The translations under genes were made by a program, and so were the position numbers. Positions 38,001 through 48,900 of a stretch of 64,000 bases of DNA are shown here, in pieces; the first letter of the stretch is position 1, and every line of letters starts with the position of its first letter. Origin of the DNA: Onchidella celtica (lineage: Eukaryota > Mollusca > Gastropoda > Systellommatophora > Onchidiidae). The notes below the pieces were generated by a model. The model searched no databases, had not been told where the DNA came from, and worked only from the letters and a program-made list of their open reading frames with translations. Where the stretch lies: the NCBI GenBank assembly GCA_963931925.1, contig OZ007575.1:35307350-35371349 (forward strand), read 5' to 3'.

Positions 38001-39561
38001 CTAACAGTGGTTTCGCAGCGCCTCCCGTGTTTTGCTGTGCAGATCGTCCAATAGTGAAACCTTTCTAAACAATTAATATAATACTCTCTGGTAGTACAGT
38101 GGAAACGTGTTTCCATGTGGCCGGAAAAGTGAAACTGTTTCACTACTTGAAGGATTTCTAACGTTTCCTCTGGGTTTCCCACACACGAAAACCCGGCTTT
38201 AGGCTTTACTTTGTCTTTCCCCGGACAGAGGATGCCGTGTACATGAGTGAAAACGACTACCTCGGAGCAAAAGCTGACACTTGGTTTGTGGGACACCCAG
38301 CTCAATTGAATACGTCAACCACACGAGTCACAGTCTCAAGAGATGGGTGTATTCCCGTGAGTCAGGTCACTCTGAATCTTGCAGACAGTAAGTCCTATTC
38401 TCTTTCAGACATGGCGACCATGTTTGTTCTGATATCGATTGCACTTTTTGCACAACTGAGAAATTCGACGTTAAACTTTGCGGCTTCAGTATTGTGATAA
38501 GGTGTTAGAATAAATCGGCACAGTGAAACAGCTTGATAAGTGCCATAACGCATTTTAAACAAGAATCGAGATATGCATACTTTTTTTTTTTTTTTTTGTT
38601 ATACCTCTTCTACGAAATACGAGATCTCCAGCTTTTTTGAGAAAATGGAGATAGAACAAACAAGAGCTATCAAGTTACAATTACATGTTCTTACTGTAGT
38701 TACGGTTATACGGCTGTATTAATAGTCGCAGGGTTATCTGGATGCCAGCTAGTTGAGTTTTTTACAGCGTGTCAGAAAGATAATTACATGTATATTGAGA
38801 ATACCTTAGCGTACAGATGAACTCTGGTGGCTGAAATGTGAAAAATTAACTTTAATCGATAAATATAATGGGTTGTTGTAGGAACATGTATGAGCATTAT
38901 CTCAATTGTGGCCAATGGGAAAATTGTTATTTATGTAAAGATTTAGGCCTACAATATACATGTATGCTGGTATTCAATTGTCTCAAATTCAAGAGGGGAA
39001 AAATAGAGCAATGACGAGAATTCAAATCACGACTGAAACTCATGATTTCCTTCAAACATGGCGCTGTGAAACATGTTTCAAGAAGAATCACAATAAATTT
39101 TAGACAGCCCCGTTTTTAGGGAAAATGTTTACCATGTTGTATATCACAAGTGTTTCTTGTATTGGAGGTAGCAACTTCAGGTTTTTTAATGGCAGTGTGA
39201 CCTGGGATCCAGCGAAGGCTGATTTCCTTTTTTTAAAAATATTTCTATAATTGTTTGACATGGATAATGGAGTGAATCCATTATGGTAAGATATTGCTTG
39301 TTTTATATCGTACGTTACCTTACTGGCCACAAACTAGACAGTCATGCGTAGGGAAGGAGCAACGCCATTATAAAAATACAATGTATATAGTGATCGGATA
39401 TTCATTAGTAGTTCTGAAAATTCAGCCTTCCCACAATTTACTTGCGTGTTATTTCAGCCTCCATGCTCAACATTTTGACAATCCAGAACTTCACAAGTGG
39501 TATAAAAGATCCCAGCATATTTGATGTGCCAGATTTCTGCCCTAAGTCCGAACAGTATTAT
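34883..39561 (+). CDS. Ependymin-related secreted protein (five exons)
   Basis: Exons 34883-35011, 35759-35917, 37165-37243, 38229-38387 and 39458-39561 join in frame (phases 0, 0, 1, 1) with canonical GT/AG sites. The start MCYPCVSDVVRVTVALVLVT is a signal peptide. The mature part has PCCWSSKWEG, then VDFQC, IPEDAVYMS, DTWFVGHP, VTVSRDGCIPVS and finally FTSGIKDPSIFDVPDFC. These match the ependymin pattern of conserved cysteines, a W-x-G block, C-x-P-V, and the DPSxFxxPxxC end. About 208 codons are seen against roughly 200-220 in the family. Ependymin-related proteins are secreted or lysosomal and have a LolA-like lipid-binding fold. The donor tat|GTAAGT suggests one more short exon, not located. 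An in-frame ATG at 34853 is an alternative start. Confidence 0.88.
35759..35917 (+). CDS. Ependymin-related exon 2
   Basis: 53 codons after acceptor tttttggcag, starting KLGVFDRVSNFASL and ending RVRVIEDFNK at aag|GTAGGT, phase 0. Confidence 0.85.
36640..36900. repeat. Tandem duplication, two units of about 128 bp
   Basis: Both units start tatttgcaca.tttttccttc, then ggaggaaatga and catgagtgtttttgtttgtt, then cctatgagatgcagaatttt. They lie in the intron between ependymin-related exons 2 and 3. Confidence 0.9.
37165..37243 (+). CDS. Ependymin-related exon 3
   Basis: 26 codons plus one base after acceptor gcattgtcacccag. It codes KVTYSIVDFQC to LSGNCIP, with donor cctg|GTATGT, phase 1. Confidence 0.84.
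37390..37560 (+). repeat. Dispersed repeat copy (family of 3195-3385)
   Basis: It contains gaattttaccaatatgc, ctctgaatacgaaatataaa, gaccgtgaagggagcaaagt and gtgccgacgcgccgt. It is in the intron between ependymin-related exons 3 and 4. Confidence 0.68.
38229..38387 (+). CDS. Ependymin-related exon 4
   Basis: 159 nt, phase 1 on both sides, after acceptor ctttccccggacag. It codes DAVYMSENDYLG, DTWFVGHP and DGCIPVSQVTLNLAD, with donor aca|GTAAGT. Confidence 0.87.
38416..38668 (+). repeat. Dispersed repeat copy (pair with 34372-34615)
   Basis: It starts just after ependymin-related exon 4, inside the next intron, and keeps the same order of shared blocks as the upstream copy. Confidence 0.75.
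39458..39561 (+). CDS. Ependymin-related exon 5
   Basis: It follows acceptor gcgtgttatttcag and codes LTIQNFTSGIKDPSIFDVPD, then FCPKSEQYY. The donor tat|GTAAGT is favoured. Reading through would add about 80 residues unlike the family, ending at 39804. Confidence 0.82.
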
Positions 39562-39804
39562 GTAAGTTACAGTTTTTTTGTTTTTTTACCCTCAGCAAAC
39601 ACTGTATACACAATAATGAGAAAAGATGAATGCAGCAGAGGAAATTATGGAATTGTTTTCATTTCACTGCCGTTTCAATATTTCTTTACCAGTATTTCTT
39701 TACAAGCCACTTTTCACTTGAAAACCTCCCCACATCAAAGTACATGTACACATATAATACAGTATGTAATAATATGTAGGCACGAATACCTGACAATTGC
39801 GTGA

Positions 39805-42800
39805 ACGTCACACTGCTCGAATTTCATTAATAATTAAGAAATATCATTAAAGTATGAAAGGAACCGGTGTCTAGTCAAACATTAGAGGGTAAACTTTATT
39901 TTCTTGTCACTCCATCAATTCCTAGAGGAACACTATATCACATGTATTTCATCATAAGATTGTACGGTATCTTTGTGAATGTCAGCATTTAAAATCATTA
40001 TACATAGATTTTTCCTCGCGTATTGTAAATGTTCAGTTCTGTGTTTGAACTCCACAGGTGCCTCACATGCGTGTTGTAGGGGCCCACAATCACTTTGTTC
40101 ACAAGATTCTTTGAAAGACACAGCACAGACCAGAGTGTCTACCATCAAACAAAACCACGCCATTTAACCAAGAAAATCAACAAATACCCAGAGATTTATT
40201 TTACGACATTAAATTTGTATGAAGATGACATTTCAGTCTCCCTTATAGTTTGTGTCAGCACAACATATCTATGATTATGAATGAAAATTCATGTATTCAT
40301 GGCAAAACAACTATGTTACAAATCATTTCAAAACAGGACCATCTTAACATCATCATGGGCCCCCAGGCAAAGCAATAGCCTGTGCCCCGCCCTCGTTTCA
40401 AAGATCAATGTAAATTTGCATGCAGGGGGCCCCCTAAACTCTTGGGGCCATAGGCAAGGGCCAAGTGTATCCAAGCGTTAAGACGGCTCTGCCTCGAAAT
40501 AATAATTTTGAATATTTTGGTTTGATCCCGCATCATCTGAAATCATGTTTTTTAGAATTTCATATCAAGATCCTATAGTGCTGGGCCTAAATGTTTGACT
40601 TTGAACATGCACATTTATATCTGCCATGTAGGATGGATGAGGGATCTATCAATAAAGATACGCATGACAGTATTGACACACTAGATACTCAGGTTTACAG
40701 TTCTTGAATATTTTAAATCTCAAATGCGTTGGTCTTTCTGTAGAAGCAATTATTTATTTACATTTCCGGTGTTTGCGATTGTTCACGGTTTGGAATTATT
40801 ATTAGCATTTACTTTCAAAGCAGACAATAATGAAAGTTTTTAGCACCTGTGATTACACTGGGGAATTGGGCAATGGCTCAAATATACCTATTTTGTGTTC
40901 ACAAATCTGGGAAACAACATGAAGATCCCACACTACTTCACTTACAGTTACACAGAATTTTAAGCATAAAATAATTTTTAGTATGCCGCACGACTTCACT
41001 TAGTTGCTCAGAATTTTAAGCATAAAATAAGTTTTAGATTCCTTTTTCCAATGCTGAAAAATCTTTTTAATTCAAGTTTTAACTATTAAATTTTTTTTTA
41101 CAAAGTCTGTCATAAGCTCCATGTTGCTGAGCTCATTTCAAGGTGACAAAATTTCATGCATGTATTTGTATTGAAGTTTTTTTTCCCTTGGTGAACTTAG
41201 CAGTAGCGTTTCCCAATTGGAGAACCCATCTACACAAGATGAACTGATGAAATACCCAGCTTGTTTTTGCTGTAAATTTCAAGAATGTTGGGGAGTTACC
41301 ATCCCACTATCATAAGAGGCAGAGATGGAACCAGGACAGAAAAAAAAAAAAATGCCTGGAACTTTTTCAGCTAATCAAAATAAAGGCTGGGAGGCCAGGG
41401 AAATCGCTGGCAGGGTCCCAGGACAGCATGTAGGTAGGGGGACCATAGGGCCAAAAATGAATTTCAGGAATTTCAAAAGCCAAATCAAGTCACTTCAAGC
41501 ACTCTTAATATTCTATTTCACTGATACAGAAAAATGTTGGAATTCCTACAGTGTCAGATCGGGTTCCATCCCTGAAGAAGTTAAATGTTTGTTATTTCTA
41601 TAGAAGCAAGAAAGTTACACTAATGGCACACCCAACGACAACATTTAATTTAGACAGAGAAGAAAATGCACCATTTTGTGACTGGAAATGCCTTTATTTG
41701 TCATAACCAGTATTCAGCACATATCAACATTGCAATGCCAGAAATCTGGATTTAACAATCATTCATATAAAGCATACTGCAAATACTCACAACATTGTAC
41801 AGAGCCACCAGAATTTTTAACTCAACATGAGCACCTCAACACAAATTAACACATTTTGACATTACACTGTGCGACCAAGATTACCTTAATCCTACCAAAG
41901 TAATCAGAGTCTAAAATTTGAGTAACTTTATCTATTTCCACTGCCTGGCTAAAACATTTGAGTTTCCTGCAATGATGGTACCACATTGACAAAAAAAATG
42001 ACATTTCAATGCCAATTCACATTCAAACTCTTCATCACCATTCACCCACACTTTCACTATACAATTACGTTACTTTTTTTATTCAATCTTTAAATAATTT
42101 CACTACTGTTTCATCAAACTGACTGTTTCTTCCCGAACAAGTGTATGACAGACACTAACAGTAATAATTAGCTTATTCAGTAATTTTTTTCTTGGAACAA
42201 AATAAACACAAATGTGAAATGGACTAACTATCTTGAGTAGATGGAGTAAAAGTCAGGTATGTTTCAACAGTGAAGAAACGGACACAATTATTATGAAACT
42301 TGGCCCTTAGAGTGAAATAATAAAGATAACGGTGCCTCTATTTCACTGACCAACAAAAAATGTAGCACTTTGCCCAGTACTGCTTTCTTCTATCTGAGAT
42401 AGGCCATCAGATCATTCCTAAAAAAATCATCCCACCTCCAGGAGTAGATTTCAAAGTGTTAAAAAATAGATCTAACACTTAATACATTTTAATTACAGAA
42501 CTTTATAAGCAATTTTCTCATAAAGCGCTGATGTGGAGAATGAATAAAGCAGTACTGGGATGATAATCTCCTGTGTGCAAACTTTTGATTTCCATGTCTT
42601 TCAATGGCACATGTACAATTTACTAGTTACTCGAACGTTGATGTTGATTTTAATTATAATGCCAGACAGTACCATCTTGCTGTTGTCCTGGCCTGTGGGA
42701 AATCTGCAACTGCAGAAAGGCCAGTTCTAAAATCTGAATCAAGTGTTGACAAAAAAATGTTAAACTCCAAAGGCTAATTAGATATTCCAGAGATGAATGA

Positions 42801-42841
42801 ATCATGTGGGGCCGGGATAGAGAATCAGACACATACTGACT
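39805..42841. other. Intergenic stretch; probable NUP62 3' UTR at right
   Basis: No coding exon was recognised. Part of 41690-42841 may be the minus-strand NUP62 3' UTR, since a minus-strand AATAAA lies near 41692-41697. A repeat of about 100 bp around 42525-42625 (gaataaagcagtactgggat) recurs at about 44800-44905. Confidence 0.4.
40336..40490 (+). repeat. Dispersed repeat copy, intact version of the LTR element's target
   Basis: It reads catcatcatgggcccccagg, then caaagcaatagcctgtgccc, and later gcagggggccccctaaac. The flanks of the retrotransposon at 21-30 kb match it on both sides of ggcaa. Confidence 0.75.
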
Positions 42842-42933
42842 TCAACTGTAAGCCAGTCGGAAATTCCTTTCTTGTTCTCTTTTCTCTATATCCATCTGAC
42901 GAGAAATTTCTTCCACTCGGCGCTGAAGATTTG
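42842..42933 (-). CDS. NUP62 exon I (C terminus)
   Basis: 92 nt including TGA, after acceptor aaattcaatttcag. It codes LQRRVEEISRQMDIEKREQE then RNFRLAYS, matching the end of NUP62. Confidence 0.92.
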
Positions 42934-45900
42934 CTGAAATTGAATTTTATCAAAATAATTTTCGAGACACATAGTAACAAAAACCAACATAAAGTTGGTG
43001 CAGTATTGAACAAAGTTACATTAACAAATTTGGTATCCTACTTGCTGATTTCAACTTTTGAGATGACATGGTGATAAAGGACAAAAGATTTAAATAATCT
43101 TCAGTTTTGGTCCATCATGCCATCACCTCTAGCCTCATTGCTTCTAAAATATGCAAATAATCCCTTTTGCCTTTATGGCTAGTAGTAAACAATCTATTTC
43201 ATTTTATGTTACGTAAATAATCTCTTGACTTCTATATAATCTCCTTAGTTACATTGGATAAACAACTTCTGGATTCCAGAAAGACAAATAAGGTCAATAC
43301 AGTCAACACAAAGGGGGAGGAAGGTTGAATATGGAATCAAATTTGACAGTTCTCCAGGAAGCAGACCTCTGATGTTGAAATGTCAGACTTATAAAAATCA
43401 AGGAGGATTTAAATTAAATTCTACTTCACTCATCCCCAAATTTACATCAGTTCTATTCACTGTTACTGTCACTATGCAGGTGCCGAATTGGTTAAAGTAT
43501 GAAATAAAACTATTTCAATTACCAACATTTTGGGACGAATGTAAAACAAATCTACATGTAACATATCCAGTGCATACCTGAGTTTCTGTCAACCCACATC
43601 AGTGAAACTACATGAGCATTCAGGATTTTGGTGATCTGCTGAACCTGACATACGAGAGACAATAATTCTATTAACATCTGATTACAATGTTTATGCACAG
43701 ATGATCAACATTTCAGGTGTATTATTGTTTAAAGACACTGACACTGCAATTACCGAAGAGATTTTCATTTTGTTTTTGTGACAAATGACTGCTGGTTTTC
43801 ACTCCTCTTTCTATTCTTCAACCTTTCCCTGTTGCTTCAGCAGGCAGAGGTTCTGTGTAACTATGTCGCTTTTCAATAATCGGAGACAAACATTGATACT
43901 TGGGGTGGAATTATCTACTCCAACATTTGTTTCTGGGACAGAACAGACACACAGTTACCCTGTAAAAAATCTGCACCAAAACTTTCTGCAAACCACAAAC
44001 AAATAAGGCAATGTATTACAGCATTAAAGTCAAATCAAGTTGACACTGCTTATGTTTGATATGAAATATCCTTCCATTCTGTAAGCAAAAACTATCTTGA
44101 TTTGGCAAGATGTCTTAATTTGCCTCTCTCCACAGGCTTATTTCTTACACAAAGCCTATATTAACTACAGATGAAGAGACTATAAGCGCATCAACACATA
44201 CAGGGTCATTTGGATCTGGTGCTGAATTTGTTGTGTTGAGACGTTCAATGATTTCTTTTAAATCCTGGCCCATGCGTTTCAGTTGAGCATCTAAACTTTC
44301 TGCTAACATATACCTGTGAAGACAGAACATCCCTGATTAAGAAACAGCAATGAAAAACAAGCAAAGACTGAATTGTAATTTTCTAAAAACTTAAAGAGCT
44401 GGCTGAATGGTGATAATATTTGCAGACATGCCACTATGAAATTCTCAAAAACAATGAACTCTTATCGAAATTTTGAAAATGGAGGATTGCTCATGGGCCT
44501 CACCTTATTCAATATCAGAGCCAATCAATTTTGACATTGACAGAAAACGACGCCCAGCGCAGAATTCCTTGGAATAGCAGAATAGTATCTCTGACTAGTA
44601 CATGTATAATTCTCAATCTCTTAATTCAAAAACTGGCTGTCACAAAGAGAACAAGCAGACCCCATGAAACAAAATCTCCATCTGAATGCAGTGAGTATAT
44701 GCAGGTCTATGATTTTTATCACATGTCCAACCTCCACATATCCTGTAAACCTATCCAATCATCACAAAACCAAAATCTAAGGCTCAAACAGTGGCGGCAA
44801 GTGAAGACTGAATAAAACAGCACTGGGATGACAATCTCCTGCGTCCAAACTTTTGAGTTCCACTAGCACAAATAGAATACAATAATTGCTCTAACATTGA
44901 TGTTGACTTGTTTGAATGATTTATTTAAAGTCTGACAGATCGCTGGACAGAACATTTCTGATGATGGCTGTGACTGTTTCACACGCAAATAAAATCTCAT
45001 ACAATTATCATGATTTCATAAATAAAAAGGATCATAAATCTAGACACCACAGAAAATCAGAAACGGATATTGTTGATCTGCGGTTGGAACCTCTTTAAAA
45101 CTAGCCTTTGAGGCACTTATCAGTGGACTGTGGGTCTAATTACAAAGCCAAACAGAAAATATACTGAGTTGTGTTCACTGCTCAGATATAACTTTCTATG
45201 TAAGATACTGCAGTCCCCTAACCATTGCCGCTGAGTTATAAAATAAAATAAAAAATTCATCAAAAAATCGGATATTTGTGTTTCATCGCGATTTTCTCCA
45301 TTTCATTGAGTGCGACGTCCGTTGAGGTTTGTGGGGCTCGCTCACATATGACCAATAAAACGTACATCAGATACTGAGACGTATATAAGCTTACGTGTTT
45401 TCTCTTTCCACATCGGCATGTTGTTGGTAACTGATGGGTGGCATGCTGTCCAGGGCTTTCTCAAGTGGAGTCAAAAGGGCTTCCAGTTCTCGCTGTTGTG
45501 AGTGGACAAAGTCCAGTTCATGGTCCAGTTTCTGCTGGTCTAACTTCACCTTCTCTACATCTCCATTCAACTGAATTATCTGCACAGATGAAAGACAAAT
45601 ATAAGTTATTTCACTTAGGTTCATGCTTTAGTCCACAAAACAACCAATCACAATTCCATACTTGTCAACAAATAAAGAAATGAGAGGGGCAACAATCTCC
45701 ATCATCAGTGGAAGGGACAGGAAGATGACCAGCATATACTGAAGCCCTTTTCACAGAACAGACAATTTTGCATTCTATGTTCATCAGTAATTTTTTTCTT
45801 AAAATTACAGGTTTTCGTCAATCACTGAAAAAAGTCTGTGATGGCACAAATATCTTCACAAGGATGGACCCACGCCACACAAAAATTTCCGGAACTTTTT

Positions 45901-48900
45901 CCACCAAGTGCTTGTCACGCGCGAATGTAAAAGATGACTCAACAATACATAAAAGCATGTGTCAATATCACCATCAGGAATCTGTCCTAGAGATATGAAT
46001 AAATGATAAGTATGAATGACATGAGCCATGAGGTGCCATCTTCATCCCATGTCATTTATCACTTGTCTCGTAAGACCACACAATCTTAGATCTAGATGGT
46101 TACACTACAAGTTTACATGCTAACCAAAACATATCACGGCCGTTCAGTTTCACTATCCTAGCGGCGCACTTAGTTTGACCCCCGTCATCCCGGTCGGCTG
46201 ACTGCCAGAGGTCATAAATTTTGCTTGACAAGCGGGCCCCGCTTACAAATCTCGGCGATATCGCTGTGAAGCGAGTCAGGTAGAATTTCGACAATTTAGC
46301 CTGAATTTACAACTGTGCACAAACTTTAAATTATACACTGACTTGGGTGGGCAAGGTATCAAATTAAAGCTGAGACTCATGTATAACCCGCACACATTAC
46401 TTTGCCTCTATCCCCGCATATGTGAACCTAACAGCCTTCTTTCTCACACTCACTGGAAATGTATTTGTGAATCGACTTTTTAATTTAAAAGTGAATTTTT
46501 TAAAAGTGTGAACGATAAATTTGTTTTATTCTTCCTTCATCTGTTGCAAGAACCAGTTAGGAATGATTATGTGCAAAAATTAATTCGTTCTATTTAAACA
46601 CTTGTGGATTAGAGACATTTTTGTTACTGCTTCTTGTGTGTGCGCAGTGCTGTACTGCATTCTTGTGTCCGGTTTTGCGTTGGCTTTTAAAACGTAGCCC
46701 ACAAATCTTTACTTCTTGTAAAGTGGAACGTTTTGCTAGAAAACAAAAATGGAACACTCTTACGAACTGCATGTAGAGTGTCTCAACAAACTTTGCCGGA
46801 CATGTGGGGAGAGAAGCTAAAAAGCAAAGAAGGCTAACCAGAAACGATTTGTGTGTAAAAATTTCAAAAAAGATATATTGCTTTACTACCGCTTGAATAT
46901 AGACAATGACTTACCTGATACACACTCAAGCACACTGTGCAACAAATGTGCTCGACGAATTTATAATCTAAGAAAACAAGTGCGAGATGAAACTCTCCAG
47001 ACTGCTGAAAAATGTGTGGAACAAAGTGCTCACGTATGGATACCATTCAACAAAACCTTGACTATGAGTGAATGTGTAGTGTGTGCTCTTTATACACTGC
47101 AAAACAAAGGCTGTATAAAGAACAAGCCGCAAGAGACAAACACCCGAGAAACATCGCAGACAGCCACAATATCATCATGTGAAACTTCAGTCCCAGACTT
47201 TAATACTGCAGACGAAAGCGCAGACGGAGGCAGTCTACTGTCTGAAGAACACACAATTACAGATTCACATGAAATCTCCACACTCAGTGAACTTACAGTA
47301 GGAACATCACCTGTAACATCAACACCAAAACGCAAGCAGAAAGAATACAAAGACAGCACAACTTCCCCATTTGCAAAATTAACTGAAACAACACTTGAGT
47401 CAGTACTCCACAAATCTATCACAGAGCCATTGTCTCATTTAGAGGAAATAGTCGCAACACAAATAACACGAAGAAAACTATACACTTCAGCAGACAAAAG
47501 AAAGGTACGATACAAGACCAGAGGACAGCCATTAGTCTTTCAAAAGATAATTACACATAGAAAATCTTCCAACCTAGCTAGCTCACCTACAAGAAGACGA
47601 AGATCAAACATTATTAGCAAAGTTAGGCAGACAGTCGGGGGATGTGGGAGGGATGACATAGAGGTCCAACATGCATCAGATTTCAAGAGACAAACTGGGG
47701 TTGTTAGGCGTAATATCTTGCACAAAAGTGGAACAAAAGAAAGATTAGTGATTTAAGCTAAGTTTGCTCTCGCAATGAAAGAGGCAATGGGATTGACCTG
47801 GCATCAAGAGAGAGCGAGAGAAGGAGATTGTGGAAAAAAGTAGGAGTCTGCATCCCTAGTGAGCACCAAGAAAGGCAAATTTACAAACACATCATTAAAG
47901 ATACAGTAGAAATAGACTCGATTCAGGTGCCCTCAGAGATAGGGCCCAGCATGCAGGAAGAGCCGGTGGCAGGGGTCCCTGACTTTGAAAAGTTTGTTCT
48001 TGACCTTCTTGATCAGCACGAGAAGGACGGAAAACTTACATGGCACGAGCAAGGTATTCCAGAGGACCAAATCTGGATTAAAGTTGGTGGTGATCATGGT
48101 AGGGGCAGCTTAAAAATCTCGACACAGGTTGTTAACATCAACAAACCAAATTCGAGAGAGAACACCCATGTTGTCTCTATGATTAGATGGAAAGATACTT
48201 ATGACGTTTTGAAAGCAGTTCTTTCAAAACTTAGAACAGGGATTGAAAGTCTTCAGGCAAGAAAATGGCAAGAGAAGACAATCCACGTGTTTTTGTTTGG
48301 GGACTACGACTTCTTTTGTAAATTGTATGGCTTGTCAGGCCACAGAGGAATTTATCCTTGCTTGTGGTGTCTGACAACATCACATGATATTCAGATAGAG
48401 AAAGGTCCTTCAAGAGAGCGAACTCTGGCAATGATCAGAACGAGCTGCAGGAGATTTTTTCGGTACGGGAAAGGAAACAAAGCATGTGCTAGGCGTTTTC
48501 ATAACTGCGTAAGGGAACCCCTTGTAGATATAGAGATTGAACGGGTAGTGCCACCCTACCTCCATATTTTGTTAGGCATCACGCTCAGGCACCACAACTT
48601 GCTTGAAGCTGACACCCATACATTAGATTTGAAGTTGGCTCAGACTTTCTCAGAGCCGACCTACCACTATGACCAGACTACATCTGGTTTTGACAGATAT
48701 GTTCAAGCATTAGCGCAGAAGAAGCGATTGGAGCAGCAACTCCGATATTTAGAAGGCTGTCTCGTCTTTTCAGAGACTGAAGCAGATAGATGTAGGTATC
48801 GAAATGAGGTTGATGCATGTGCAGAAGAACTTCAAAATATGACAATAACCCCGTTAGTTGAAAGAACGGGCCCTGTCACTGGCAGTCTTGATAAGATATT

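Noticed and set aside
39562-39804. Read-through extension of ependymin-related exon 5
   Set aside because: The added residues do not resemble the family, and a strong GTAAGT donor lies exactly where similarity ends.
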